Assembly: GCA_963966185.1 (NCBI GenBank)
Contig: CAWZYM010000216.1
Span: 441,001 to 505,000, forward strand
Origin: Rhabditoides inermis
Lineage: Eukaryota; Nematoda; Chromadorea; Rhabditida; Rhabditidae
DNA length: 64,000 nucleotides
Direction: 5' to 3'
In this document: piece by piece, positions 23,494 to 38,200 of the stretch
How positions within the stretch are numbered: position 1 is the first letter of the stretch
Layout of the letters: each line of letters begins with the position of its first letter
Program-made: the position numbers and the translations under genes
The notes under the pieces: model-generated
Databases searched by the model: none
Told to the model about the DNA's origin: nothing
What the model saw: only the letters and a program-made list of their open reading frames with translations

Positions 23494-26400
23494 TTCCTCT
23501 CTCTCTTTCTCTGCTCTCTCTCTCTCTCTCTCTCTCTCTTTTCTCTTTCTTTCTCTCTCTTTCTCCTCGTATTTCTTTTAGTTATAATGCTACGAAAACA
23601 GAGAGCTTTGCTACTGCAACCTCTCGCCCTCTTTTATTCTCGCATTCTCTCTCTCTTTCTCTCTCTGTCTCTCTCTATATCTCCCTTCCCTTTTTTATCT
23701 AACTCTTTCTTTTTTCCCTCTTCCTCAGTAAAACTTTTGCTTGGACATGGAGCTTCCGCTGCCGGACAGCGAGATTTTGATGTTTTTTTAACCGGATACT
23801 GAAAGCAAAATTGAGGACGTGGACTACAGCCGAGGACGTAAACTCGACTATCTGCAAAGTTTCATACAAATTGGTTTAGTATGAATCAAGTCATGAACGC
23901 GGAACTAATCAAAATCGCAAAAGAAATGCGAGAGCGCGCGCATCTTTTGATAATTGGACAATATGTTCCTCACACCGTAACCAATAACGCTGAATTTTGC
24001 AGGTACGCTCTTTTTGTTGAAACTATTTGTTGAACGTATTTACGGAAAATGAAGCGAAAATGTTTCTTAGATGAGACACGTTCGCTGCGATCAGCAACAA
24101 AATCGATTACTTTCGTAGATTTTCTTCGAAATATAGGCAATGAGTGTAATTGGAGAGTAATCACGAAGTGGACTGCGTCCTGAAGTAATATGTAAACTTT
24201 CTGAAAAACATCACGCAAATCGGTCAAGTAAAAACGGAGATATGCCCGCGATCACACAAGAAAAGGTGCAAAAGTGTCTATTTTTGGTGGTTTTCGACCA
24301 TAAATAGAGGTAATGAAAGCAAAATTGAGAACTGTCACAAAGTGTACTGCATCAGAAGACGTAAACTCAACTATCTTATGAGTTGCATGCAAACTGGTTC
24401 TGTATGAATCGAGTTATGACCGCGGAAATACTAAAAATCGCAAAAGTGAGGCGAGAGCGCGCGCGCGGCTCTTGCTAATTTGGCTATATTTGCCTTACAA
24501 CGTAACCAATGATGATGAAACTTGCAGGTTAGTGACAGAAATATTTGTTGAAAGTAATTACAGAACAAGAAGCGAAACTGTTTCTTAGGTGAGAAGCTTT
24601 TGTAGCGGACAGCACCAAAATCGGCGAATTTTGAGGTTTTTCTACCAAATATAGGCAATGAGTGTATTTGGAGAGTAATCACGAAGTGGACTGCATCCTG
24701 GAGTAATATGTGAACTTTCTGCAAAGTTTGACGCGAATCGGTTCAGTAGAAACGGAGTTATGCCCGCGGACACACAAGAAAAAGTGCAAAAGTGACCATT
24801 TTTGGTGGTTTTTTGACCAAATATGGACGTAGAGGAGGAGTTGAGAGGTGCCTGAATTTTGTTGTCGTCTGGTGCAGGTGACACAACTTTCTACAAAGTT
24901 TCATAGGAATCGGTTAAGTTTGAAGCTAGTTATGACCTTCCAATGACGGACACCATAGGACATTTTAGTAGAAAAGGAGATTTCAGTAATTACAGAACAA
25001 GAAGCGAAACTGTTTCTTAGGTGAGAAGCTTTTGCAGCGGACAGCACCAAAATCGGCGAATTTTGAGGTTTTTCTACCAAATATAGGCAATGAGTGTATT
25101 TGGAGAGTAATCACGAAGTGGACTGCATCCTGGAGTAATATGTGAACTTTCTGCAAAGTTTGACGCGAATCGGTTCAGTAGAAACGGAGTTATGCCCGCG
25201 GACACACAAGAAAAAGTGCAAAAGTGACCATTTTTGGTGGTTTTTTGACCAAATATGGACGTAGAGGAGGAGTTGAGAGGTGCCTGAATTTTGTTGTCGT
25301 CTGGTGCAGGTGACACAACTTTCTACAAAGTTTCATAGGAATCGGTTAAGTTTGAAGCTAGTTATGACCTTCCAATGACGGACACCATAGGACATTTTAG
25401 TAGAAAAGGAGATAGGTTTCGAAAGAACTAGCTCAGTTTTCTCACAACTGTTTAATCAATCGACAGCTTCGAATGAACAACCAAAAAAATTCCTCGCTGG
25501 CGCTGCACAGTGGTATTCGCTGCACTGTCCATCGAATACCACTGTTCAACTGAATCGCAAACCAATGAAAAAACATCTATATCTAACAGGCCACGCGCCT
25601 GATTTATGTTGTTTCAAAGCCAAACTAATCGTTTACATGACTGCGTTAAATACGTTTCAATGAATTATTTACATGTAAAAAATCACCACTCAGTCACGTC
25701 TTACAGTGAATCAAAAATATATAAATTCGAATACCCAAAAGTATACATCGCTGACATACGTAATAGCACAGCGCTTCACCAAACATGGTTATAATAGTAA
25801 TACTTATAATAACCCCGTACCTGTGGCACAGCGTTCCAAACACGGTAATAAAAAAATAATAATAATCATTAACATAAATATAATTACTGAATTACTGCAA
25901 CCCCCCCCCCCCCCCCCCTCCGTACATACCTGTGGCAGGTGCTGGCTGGCAATCATAATACCGCCATCGCTCCTCTCGAGTATTTTCCACACACGGTCGT
26001 AGAAGGCGACTGGCATGCGGTTGAGGGCGCCATTCAAACGGCGAGTCTGCAGGGGAGTGCTGCAACACAAGAAATCACAATTAGAAAATATTTCTCGAGT
26101 TTAGAGAGCAAATGTTTCATTTTTATGCGTTTTTTTTCTCATGTAGATTGTGGATGTGCAGCATGGATGCAACACAATCATGAGAACGTGTGTCTCGAGG
26201 TCTATTCGTAGTTCATTGCCTTTCACTTTTCTCGGCTTCTCAAACAATACTTTAAAAAACGCTGTTGGCTGTTGGATACAATTTACCCTGCGCAAAAACA
26301 ATGCGACCTGATGTGTGCGATACACACTGCTCACAATAACTGTGAAAATAAGCATAAAACCAACTCACAGCAGGTGCCAGTTCTTCCTGATCATGAGCGC

Positions 26401-29400
26401 GGTGATGACGTCCTTGACGACAGTCGGCGAGAGGTCGTAGATGCCGCCGCGGCGGAACTCTGCAGGCACATCGTTGAAGTTGCGATCAGACTCTTCGAAA
26501 CTCCCTTCGATACTGACTTCGAAACGCCTCCGAAACACGACCAAACTGTGTGTTCAAAAGGCGTTTTGAAGCGGATGTTTCGAAGAGACTGACCGCTACT
26601 TTAGGGAATCACACAGGCACCAATCCAGGCTCACAACAGTCACAACTAACAACCACAACACCCTGTCCGTAGTGGTCCCTTGGCCCGAACCAGACACGCC
26701 AGGAGGACACCAGACGAGTCCCATTTCCTTTTCACAATCACAACACTCTGACTGCAGTGGGCAGCGGAGCTGTCACTTTAGGGGATCAGACAGGCACGAG
26801 GCCCACTTCCAATTCACAACCACGACACTCCGAAAAACAGTAGTGGAAAGTGAGAGGAGACACGTTAGCATCCGCATCCGGCAGACAGGATCACAAATCA
26901 GAGCCACAGAATGTCCGCTGTGACCTCTGTGGAGCAGACACGCCAGTGGACACCAGACCTAGTCCCTCCCATTTTCAATTCACAACCACAACACACAAAG
27001 GTGGCCTGGGGAACTTCTACACATTCAAAACCATGGATACACAACTCTTCCACAACATCCATGCACCAACCAACATTTCACAGTCAATCGGACCGAGTCT
27101 CCAACGTGTCACGATTCACAGTGAGGGATACTTATGCACTCTCGAGTAGACACGAACCACACCCACAGTATCCTCTCCTCTCTCCCAACCTGTCATAATC
27201 ACTCCCGCAGTATGCCTCCAATGAGCTCGCACCTCCAGAACTTCTGCAGTACATTTGCATGATCAGACCACCTTTTATCTCTCATAAACTCTTTTTTGGA
27301 CAAAAGGACCAAAACACATGAAAACACGTGCATGAAATGTGATTCTTAAAGCATCCCTTCCTCATTTCCCCCTCCCCATGTCATTTGCCCGCAATGCCGC
27401 GCCACGACGAGGCAGCTGCAGCCAGCATGAACCACAAGGTACTGTCGGTCACGCTCCGCCCCTTGACGCCCCGCCCCTTCAGCTCGCCGAGATCACCGCC
27501 AAGATGGACCAGTGCATGTTTTACTGCAACAACCTGCTGCTCAACACCAGCACCAAGCGCGGCGGCACGGGTACGATAGGCAATCGATCGATAACCGATC
27601 GATAATCGATCGATAACCGATCGATAATCGATCGATAAATCGATATTGCAGTCAAGGACGCGCTCATCCGCCACACCATGTCGACGCGCAGCGGCGGTAC
27701 GGATCACTGTAGAGTACTGTAGATACCGTAATCCTGTTTCAGACAGCACCGTCTCCACCACCTCCTCCACCAACTCCAACTACGCCATCGTCACCGGATC
27801 CGCTTCCAGCGTGAGTCACGTGATTATTGATTTATTGATCGATCATCGATCAATCGATAATTGATATTTTTCAGACGAGCTTCACGTCCACCGATACGGG
27901 CAGCGAGTGCCGCAGCTACAAGTCGGACACTGTTCGTCTCGTGCGTATCTAAACCCCGCCCATTCAAACCACGCCCTCTACTCGTTTGTGAAATAAACAC
28001 TGTGCGCATTTGAAAGATGCATTCTTTGATTTGTCACACGTAAAACTTCAATACCGCTCAGTGGCACATACTCGCATTCAAAACACAGCGAGATTTGGCC
28101 TTGACCATAAACCGGGAAGCTGTCTATACATACGCGTGGTCAATCTCTAATCGAAGTAGTTAGAGCGGGGTTAGAGGGCTACTGCAAAGTTTGTTTGAGG
28201 CGTGGTTTGAGACTCACCCGAGGTTGTTAGAAGTAGTTGGAAAACATTCCGCAAAAAATTCGGGGGTAGTCGAAAGGCATATCGGGAGTGACTTGACGAG
28301 AGTGACCAATACACTATATACAAATACCGTAAGATTTCCCACATTGAACATCGCTCAATGTCGTCAAATATAACTCGACACATTCCGTGATCTGTGCGTG
28401 ATTCCGCTCGCAGAAAACTGTATTCGAAAACTTGTGACTGACCGGTCGCATACTGTGGCACATACACACACAATATCTATCCTATCCGAGAGTCGCCGCG
28501 ACCTTGCGCTCCAAAACTTCCTAAGCGAAAAACTATGCTATCACAAATCACTGTTATCGGCACATAGTAACTGGTATAAAAGGCTGGGCAGTAGAGTGGA
28601 AGGCATATCAGCATGTCCGCGACAACTGAGAAGGTTCTGGTGGGAGTCGCCTCTGCGGCCTCCACCCTAGCCATTGCGGCCTGTCTCATCGTCATCCCCT
28701 CCCTCTACAACACCATCAACGAGGTGAGAGTGTTCGCACCGTCGTGCAGGATTCTGATGGACGTCGTTTCAGGTGCACGAGGAGGTGTTCGATGGCGTAC
28801 AGGTGTTTCGTGTCGAGACCGACTCTGCGTGGACCGAGATGATGGACTTCCAGGTGTCGGTGGCCCCTCCTTCCAAGCCCCGCCAGAACCCCTTCAACTC
28901 CATCTTCCGCACCAAGCGTCAGACGTTCTCGGGTCTGCCCGCGCACTGTCAGTGCACTCCTCCCAAGGTCACCTGCCCGCCCGGACCCCCCGGACCCGCT
29001 GGAGCCCCGGGAATGCCCGGAACTCCCGGCATGCCTGGACCCAAGGGAATGGACAGCACCGTCACCTACGCTCCCATGACTTGCCCTCCCAAGGACAGTG
29101 GATGCATCAAGTGCCCTGCTGGACCCCCCGGACCTCCTGGACCCAACGGAATGCCCGGACCCGCCGGACCCAACGGAATGCCCGGAAACGCTGGACCCAA
29201 GGGATCCGATGGAAAGCCTGGAAGCCCTGGACCCGCCGGACCCGCCGGAAACCCTGGCACACCCGGAGGACCCGGACAGCCCGGACCGCCCGGAAAGGAC
29301 GGACAGAAGGGTCAGGGAGCGCCCGGACCCGCCGGACCCGCTGGACCCATGGGAACGCCGGGAAACAACGGAATGCCCGGAGCGCCCGGAAACGACGGAG

Positions 29401-32223
29401 CTCCCGGACCGGCGGGACCGATGGGAGCGCCCGGAAACCCGGGAACGTCCGGAGGAGACGGAAAGCCGGGATCGCCCGGAGGCGCGGGACTGCCCGGAAA
29501 CGACGCCGCCTACTGCCCCTGCCCTCCCCGCTCCGCCGCATATATCCGTCGCTTCTAAACAGTTGTATGAGCTCCATTAAGAGCTCATTAGCCCCGATAA
29601 ACTATGCAGATCACTTGTCGCACATGCTATTCGGTTGAAAGTACACACACGCAGATACACATTTGCCTGTCACACATCTCGGAACGTCCTAGTCAAATGA
29701 GCGTTCGTCTCGCCTCCCTCTCATCGGCATGCGGCCAAGTGTCGATCCGCCCGCTCTCCGTCTCTGCCTCGGTCATTCGCGCAGCCACCACCCAGCGATG
29801 CCAGGCGATATGGATCAGAAAGTAGCCTATCCTCCTTCTCCCATCCTGCTCCTCCTCCCACTTCTCATCCTGCTCCTCCTCCTTCCACTCCTCCCTTCCT
29901 GCTCCCCCTCCTCCTCACCCACCCACCCCCTAGATGAACGAGATCGCGGCCAAGATCGAGGAGTGCCTGCTCACGTGCAACGAGCTCCTCCTTGACACGC
30001 CGCTCAACAACGACGGCACCGGTACGGAACTTCTTCGCCCTTTCACCTCTCCAGACTGATGACATCATATCACTCATCACCAAATTCTTTGGCTTTGCTC
30101 ACCCAACCATTCACTCACTGATTAACTCTGTAAATCGTAGGGAGTATCGCTCCATTGTTACACTGACACTCGTGGACCAGTTCCTAGCCAGTACCTATCA
30201 TCTAATCGTTTCAGTCCGCGACCGTATCGCGGGCCACGTGCTTTCCTCGGCGCGGTCCGACTCGCGCAGTCGTTCTGGCAGCAGCTCGCGCGCCTCTTCC
30301 CTCTCCTCCCTATCCACCTCTTCCATCTCATCGGCCGGCAACGCCGCGCCCACACCCGTCATCGATCCCTACGGTACCCTACGGTACCCTACCGTATCCT
30401 ACCGTAACCCCCGTGGCAGCCAACCAGACGTACTACACGCACTCGTCGGCGTCGGCTACATCTGTGATCAGCAGCGACGACGACTCTAACCATGCTATCA
30501 TTGACCTGGACGGGTCGGGCGCCAGCGACACCGAGTGCTCGTCGGGAACGGTGAGCAATCGATGACTAATCGATAATCGATCGATATCTCCAGTTCGAGT
30601 TCTTCGACATGCACATGCCGGGGTCTGTGGCGGCGTCGGCGGCGCGCGCTCCTCACCCTCCTCCTCCCTCGGCTAAGTCCTCTTCCAAGAAGAGCAGCAA
30701 GCGCCGCAGCCGTCATCACCGCACCCGCGGAGTCATGACGCCCGAGCAGTGAGTACTGTGGGGGTATACTGTAGCTACCGTAATCTACCGTATGCTTGCA
30801 GCTCGAGCAGCCGCTACGTGTACAAGGAGTCGCTGCCGCGCAACGTGTGGTCCAAGGTGGATCAGGTATCGATTTATTATCGATTGATCTCACCCCTTCT
30901 CGTTTGATCTCACTCGTTTTAGAGCGCCGCGTCGAGCATGTCGCGCAACGAGTCGGAGCGCCTGTGCCGCATCTGAAGCTCCGCCCCCGCTGACCACGCC
31001 CACCCTACCAACCTACTTACATTCTCGTTCATAGATGTGTATTAAAATCTTCCGAGTCGCGTTTTAAAAATCAAACCTTTTCTGTGCCGAGAGTGTGCGT
31101 TGAATAAAGTGATTAGAAACGCGTGTGGTATACGTTTCATATACGACGAACAAAGGCATTGTAGTTGATGTTGATTGCGTCAATAGGATCAAACACAGTT
31201 CTAATCAGTAACAAAACAGTCAGATCAGATTAATTCAGATCATAAGAGGTAGAAGGAGAAGGAGAAGAACGTGAAACACTGCCCAGAAACTCGAGTTGTT
31301 CAAAGCTAAACCAGTTGCTGAAAAGCTAAACCAGCCAAACCAGTTGTCCAAAGCTAAACCAAAGTTAAACCAAGGCCCAGAGTTGTTAGTTCATTTGATG
31401 TGATCCACGAACCACAGTCATGTGGAATGCCGGTAGTTCCCGGGCGGAGAAAAGAGGAGATGGAATGAACGTGAAAAACTCCAGAAAAGCGGGTTCATTC
31501 GGTCAATCCGATTGTTGTGATTCCAATCCAACTATCCCACTGCGACTCACCATGCGGTATGCCCGTGGTTCCCGGCGTGGGCGGCGTCTCTGTGGACAGA
31601 CCGAACGGCGAGCGCGCGCCGTCACCGCCAAGGTCAGACGCGCGCACGTACTGAAAGAAAATCACATAATTAAATATGAAAAGAAATCCCGCTAGTACAT
31701 AAGTTCATTGTGAACAAAAGGGTCAGATGGTCGAGTTCACAATCACAATCACAATCACAATTCAACATTCAACCGGACCTGTTATGACCTCGTTAGAGAT
31801 CACAATCACAAACACCCGTAAAGAGGATCTCTCGTCCAGTCGCTGTGATACTATTCAACCCCCCCCCCTTCCCACCTGTAGCAGAATTGTATTCACCCCC
31901 CCCCCCTCCCCAGAATACAATACCAGAATACACAGAATACAATACATGTCAACACCCCCCCCCCCTCCCTCCCACCTGTGATATCTCGAGGATCTGTTAC
32001 AAGCAGTGAGTACTGTGGGGGTATACTGTATTCCCCCCTCCCACCTGTAGCAGCAGAGCGAGCGCGTCGGCCAGCCAGCTCATGCGGATCGTCAACACGC
32101 CCTCGAAGGCCGACGGGGTGTGCGAGATCTGACGAGGGAAGGCATGGGGTCAGTGTGGGCAAGGACACATACAATTAAGCCATACGTGGATTATATGAGG
32201 AGAGAGAGAGAGGGGGGGAGAGG

Positions 32224-32266
<43 letters not shown>

Positions 32267-35200
32267 CGAAATCCACTTACCAGATCCGAACACGCAATGA
32301 TCAGCTCCTGTTGCAGCACGGCAACCTGAAAAAAGAAAATGGAAATTTCTTGGGAAAAATACGTTTCGCTGAAAACATAAGCCTATCAACAAGATCAACC
32401 TGCAATCCGAGAAGAGTCGATGCTATACAAAAACAAACACGCCAACCATAAATTACGATAAATATGCCTTGCTCGTCTAAGTCTCCACCTAATAATCCCA
32501 CCTGTGGCTCGTCTTCGGGACAGCTGGAGAAGAGCAGTCCGACGATTTCGACGGGGGTGAGGGGAGAGCAGACGGTCACCTCGCGCACGCCACGAGCGCC
32601 CATAGTCACCTACGAGGGAGGGCGATATACGGTAAAATAATACGCCCACTCCTCTTAGACTCCTTAGACTTTGACTCCTCCACCTTATCTTACTGACATG
32701 TTACTCCTTGGATCAACCTAATATGTTGGTAGAATAATTCACCCCTTGGATCACCCTTAGAATTACGGTAGGAGAATAATTTGATCTCCGGCGCACTCTT
32801 AGAATTACGGTAGGAGAATAATTCCACCTTCAGCTCATTCTTAAAATTACGGTAGGAGAATAATTCGATCTGCGACGCTCCTGTAGGATTACGATAGCAG
32901 AATAATTTGATCTGTGAGACTTCCTTAGGATTACGGTAGGAGAATAGTTCGATCTGCGAATCTCCTTTAGAATTACGGTATGAGAATAATTCGATCTTCG
33001 GATCGCTCTTAGGATTACGGTAGGAGAAAAAATTGACCATCCACCCACCTGTTTTCCCCTGACCAACATGTTGGTGATGGCGGGCGCGAGGCTGTTCATC
33101 GCCTTCTGTAGACGACCGGCGCAGTACCTGCAAGGCATTTCTTGAACGTCATTCCACAGGTAACATCTGATGAGAAGAACGTCAGCAGTATGTCGCTGTC
33201 ATCAACACAAACACAACAATCAAAATTCTACATGTTATATTCATTGAATATTGAACAACAAAAATTATACAAAAATCTTTTCTCACCTGACCAGCCACCA
33301 GCTCCGCATCTGGCACGCGCGGCGGTAGAGACGCTCGAGGCGCTCGCGAAGCGTGGCTGGAGAGGAATGTCTCTCTCTCTCTCCCTCTCTCTCTCTCTTT
33401 CTCTCCCTCCCCCTCTCTCTCATCTCTCTCTCTCTCTCTCTCTCTTTATCTTTTTCTCCGATCACGTCATCAATAACCAATCAATATCCACCCACCCTCA
33501 TGAATGACAAAGTCCTGTCCGCTCCTCGCCCACATGGTGGCTATGGCGAATGCGGTCGAGCGCGGCTTGTCCGCCTCGTCCCGACGGATCACCTACATTT
33601 TATAATGAAAGAACGCTGGTCTACTTTTGGTACAAACGTGATTTTTAAAAAGGTCAGATTCGCCTCGTCCCGACGCCAGATGGATACAATTCACACATCA
33701 CACCACAAAAACACTCCAAATCAACGAGCAAAAGTTTTGCTTAATATATAAAAAAAAAGTAACCCACTTCGAAGAGCTCGTGGTCGGAACGGTCCCGCAT
33801 CTCGGCCTGTTATATGAATATGATAAATCATGAACACAAACCATGAAGATCACGCTCATTGTTATAGACGCGAACTAAGAAATGATCATTAGCCAGAGAG
33901 TTTGTAAATATTGAAATGTGTCCACAGAGAATCACAACAATTTCAGACCGTCCGGACACCTTTTCTTATTTACAAATCGGTTGTATCGCTAATATATTCG
34001 ACAACCCACACTATCATATCACCATCACTCATCACTATCACATTGTTATCATATAATCATATCACCCACCTCGGTGACCACGTCGCCCTCCTCCTCGTAC
34101 AGCGACAGACGCGACATGAGCGTGTCGTCGTGCGACGTCTCCTGCAACGACATCCCTCACTCTCTCTCACTCTCTCTCTCTCTCTTCTCTCTCTCCTCTC
34201 TCCTAACTCAAATTGTCTGATTCTTCCACGTGTTGTGCCACAGATGCCTCACACGGTATTCATTCCTCTTGCTAGCGGGCCCTCTCCCTCCTCTCCCCCA
34301 CCCACCTCCAGAATGTCCACGTCGAACTCGACGTCGTCGGTGGAGGCAAAGTCGACGTGCTCGATGCAGCACGAGTTGAGCAGCTGCTGAAACGGCAGGA
34401 GGTTGAGAGACCACATTCTTGTAATGATACGTTTCACTCTCACACTGAATACAGTCGGAGGAATATCCGTCAATTCTCTCATCGTTTAGCTTGTTGGCAA
34501 ATTCTATCAATTCCATGTTTCACGTTCACATAGATGCTAACAAGCTCACACAAGACATAGCAATACTGTGTTGATATTCATTACAATACAATTTCCATAC
34601 TCCTTAATCAACTGCAAGCCCGCTGCCAATGTACAAGACTTTCTTCATTCGAACTGCAATTTGCAAAAGACAATGCGAAAAATGAGACGAGACGAAGAGC
34701 GCGCTAGCGTCTTTATTGGTGGGACGCCAGTATCGCCACTGTATTTCCATCCTTCTCACTCACAAGCGGACGATGGTTCCCCTCCCCTCACTGGTCCCAT
34801 TCCCTCACTCCCATTCTCCTCGACTCACATGCACCCGTCCCAGCCGCACGCGGATGCCATTGACGTAGCCGTTCTTCAGACCCACTAGCAGGTCCAGCAT
34901 GTGGTCAAAGTACTCGCCTGCAAGGGATACCCCCTCTCTCTCCCCTTTCTTTCTCCCTCTCTCTCCCCTTTCTTTCTCCCTCTCCCTCTCTCTCCCTCTC
35001 TCCCCCCCCACTCACCCACGACATTCTCCTCTCTCAGCACGATGCACATGGTCGGACGGCCGGCCAGCTTCCAGCGCTTCGCCACAAACTCAATGTCGCG
35101 CTGCAATAGTGCTCGTACAGCAGCAGATGTATAGCAGCAGTTGTGTAGGTGTATAAAAAGCTTAGTAAGTGTATGAAAAAGCTTGTAGTTTCGTAGGTGT

Positions 35201-38200
35201 ATCAAAAGCTTGTAGTTTGGTAAGTGTATAAAAAGCTTGTGGTTTGCTTGTAGCTTATAGCTTGCAGTATAATATAATCAGAATCAGCGAGTCCAATCCT
35301 TGTCCAGGCGGCTAGCAGCCGCCGCACGCGGATAGTGAACACGCGACGCGGACCCTTCCTCTCTATAGCACTCTCTTCGCGTGCAGCGCAAATTATGGTT
35401 TGTAAAATACATATACGTACATTTATAACAACGTTTTTGTTTTGTGATCTCTGCTATTCCTCATCACCATCCCCTCATTCGCATACCCTCGCCCCGTCTA
35501 GACCAGTCCCCCCTCTCCCCCTTCCCTCCCTCCACCCGCCTCCCTTCATTCGTGCTCGTGTGCTCGCCCCGGGTCGCCTCGCTCTCGCAAGCGCGCCCTC
35601 ATGGCACCCAAAGGTAGCCGCTGCCTCCTCCTCCTCCTTCTCCTGCTCTTGTTTCCTCTTCTCTTTCTGCTCCTCCTGCTCTCTCTCCTCCTCCTGCTCC
35701 TTCTGTTCCTCCTGCTCCTGCTCCTTCTCCTCCCTGCACCCCGCTGCTCCCCTCCCTGTTTCCCGTCCTCCCCTCTCCCTCCGTCTCTCTTGACATCCTC
35801 ATTCCCTCCGTCTCTCTTGACATCCTCTCTCCCTCCCTCTCTCTCTCTCTCTCTCATCCCCTTCTCCCTCCAGCTAAAGGCAAGAAGGACGGGGCGAACA
35901 GGCGCAAGACGCAGAGCGAGCCGGATGGGAACAAGCGCAAGACATCGGTACGCGTGCGTGGATCCTTTCCGCGTCTCGCCTATCCAGTCTCGCTTTCAGG
36001 ATGGTCCGTCCAAAATCGCGCCCGTCAAGAGCCAGATCGATCCCGTCTCACAGAAGAGCCAGATGCAGGCCATGCCCATGTGCGTCACAATTACTGTAGA
36101 CTACCGTAACCAAACTGTTTAGGGTGCGGATGGCGCCCGACGCCACCAAACAAGCGTCCAAGAAATTTGTGAGTACCGCGTGCCGAGTTACAGTAACCAG
36201 TTGCCATGATTCAGGCACACAAGTTCGTCAAGGGCACGCTGGAGAAGGGCGTGCAGGGACTGCGCGCAGAGTTCGCAGCCATGAAGAGGTATACGGTAGC
36301 TACCGTAACCAAACGACTCTTTTCAGATCCAACGACTTCACCAAGATGAAGGCGTTCACGGACAACCAGTCCAAGAACAAGAACCGATACAAGGTGATTT
36401 GTGACGTCACCTGACTGATGACGTCATCTCTTCAGGACGTGGGTTGTCTGGACAACAGCAGAGTGGTTCTGGCCGACGGTGGAGACGGCGACTATATCCA
36501 TGCCAACTACGTGTCCACACCACAGAGCGACAAGCGCTTCATATGCTGTCAGGTGGATCGTCGGGGGGTACTGTAGTCTACCGTACACCTAGGCGCCGCT
36601 CGAGAACACGTGCCACGACTTTTGGCGGATGATGGTGCAGGATCAGTGCGGGGTGGGTCATGGACAACCAGTCCAAAAAACTACAGTACCGGTGAATCCG
36701 GCATACAGTAATTCGTACAGTCCGTACGGACTACTGTATGTCTGAATCATCTGTACTACCTACGTGAAAATGAAAAGACGATGCGAAACTCGTCTAGGTG
36801 ATTCTGATGCTGTGCAACTTCACGGAAAAAGGCGCCAAGAAGTGCTGGGAGTACTTTCCGGCGGGCAAGGGCGAGGAGAAGACGTTCGCCAATATCACAG
36901 TCAAGGTGGGATTCGGAAACCGAGTTCGAAGTAGTTCAAAGTGGTCAGAGGGAAGAGTATTTGATAATAAGTAATTGTAAGTAGTAGTCGTAAGTAAGTA
37001 ATCGTAAGTAAAGGTAATCGAAAGTAAGTCGTTAATGATAGAGACTATTCTGAGATAGTTGGAAGTAGTTGGATGTTGGACAATGACCGTTGTATTTTTT
37101 TTCTTATTTTGCCATGTTTGTGTTTTTTTTCTCTTTATTTTACACAAAAAAACGTAAACATAATTATTCCTTGAAGAACGAGGCGAGCGCGATGGTCGAC
37201 TTCGAGAACAAGTCGCAGGCCAAGGTGCAGCAGTCCACCTTCTTCGTCAGCGTCGACGGAAAGGTGAGCGTGACGTCACCGTGCACCGGTTGACGTCATC
37301 TCCAGCTGGCGCTGCGCTGCGACCACTACCACTGGATCGACTGGCCGGATCGCGGCGTGCCATCGACCGATCTGTCCGTCATCACACTGCTCGATCGAGT
37401 GCGCGGACTCACGTCAGTCTACCGTATCCACTCTACACAGTACAGTAGTACACCGCATCTTTTACATGCACACAGTTAGATCAAAACTCCGTTTCAACAT
37501 TTTGAATCTAAAACATTGTATTGGTATTTTTCCGTACCTACTTTACACAGTACAGTAGTAGAAGTACACCGTACCTTTTACCTTACCAAATTCCATAGCT
37601 CAAACATCTTTCTCAGATATCAAAAGACAGATCGAACAATAACAGATCGACATTTCGTAGCTTAAACAGTTGTATCGGTATTTCTCAACTCAAACAGTTT
37701 CCTATTACAGTACCCCCATCGTGGTGCACTGCTCGGCGGGTATCGGGCGCACTGGCTCGGTGGTGCTGATCGAGTACGTGCTGGAGGCGTGCGCCGAGGG
37801 ACTGGCGTGCGAGACGGTGGACGGGCTGCTAGTCAAGCTGCGCCGGCAGAGGAACGCCAGTGTACAGGTGGGAACGGGGATTCGTTCCTCTCCGATTTTC
37901 TAGCAACACTAATTGCGCGCAAGTGAAGTGCATAAACGAAGAAATAGAGTGAACATCATGAGTGTAGAATAGAGTGTACGCAGTGTACAGGTCGGGGGAC
38001 AGCAGCGAGTATCGTGCAGACTGCTACAGTGAACACAGAACATCATTTTAAACGAGTTGTGTACTGGTGGAGAGGAGACGGAAGTTTCCGGAATAGGTCC
38101 ACTATAGAAAAATGCTGTGTTATTAACTTTACCCTCTTGACTTCAGACGGACCACCAGTACCTGTACATTCACGCCGTGCTACTCGAGTACTTCTACAAA

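Noticed and set aside
24642..25316. Two identical 80-aa frames
   Set aside because: Product of the 432-bp tandem duplication; no splice or family support.
29066..29577. Minus-strand and +2-frame proteins over the collagen exon
   Set aside because: Gly-Pro codon periodicity leaves other frames open; the collagen frame has signal, cleavage site and cysteines.
32690..33133. Minus-strand protein with 14-residue repeats, and its twin at 42043-42351
   Set aside because: A 42-bp minisatellite is a multiple of three and stays open; it lies in introns.
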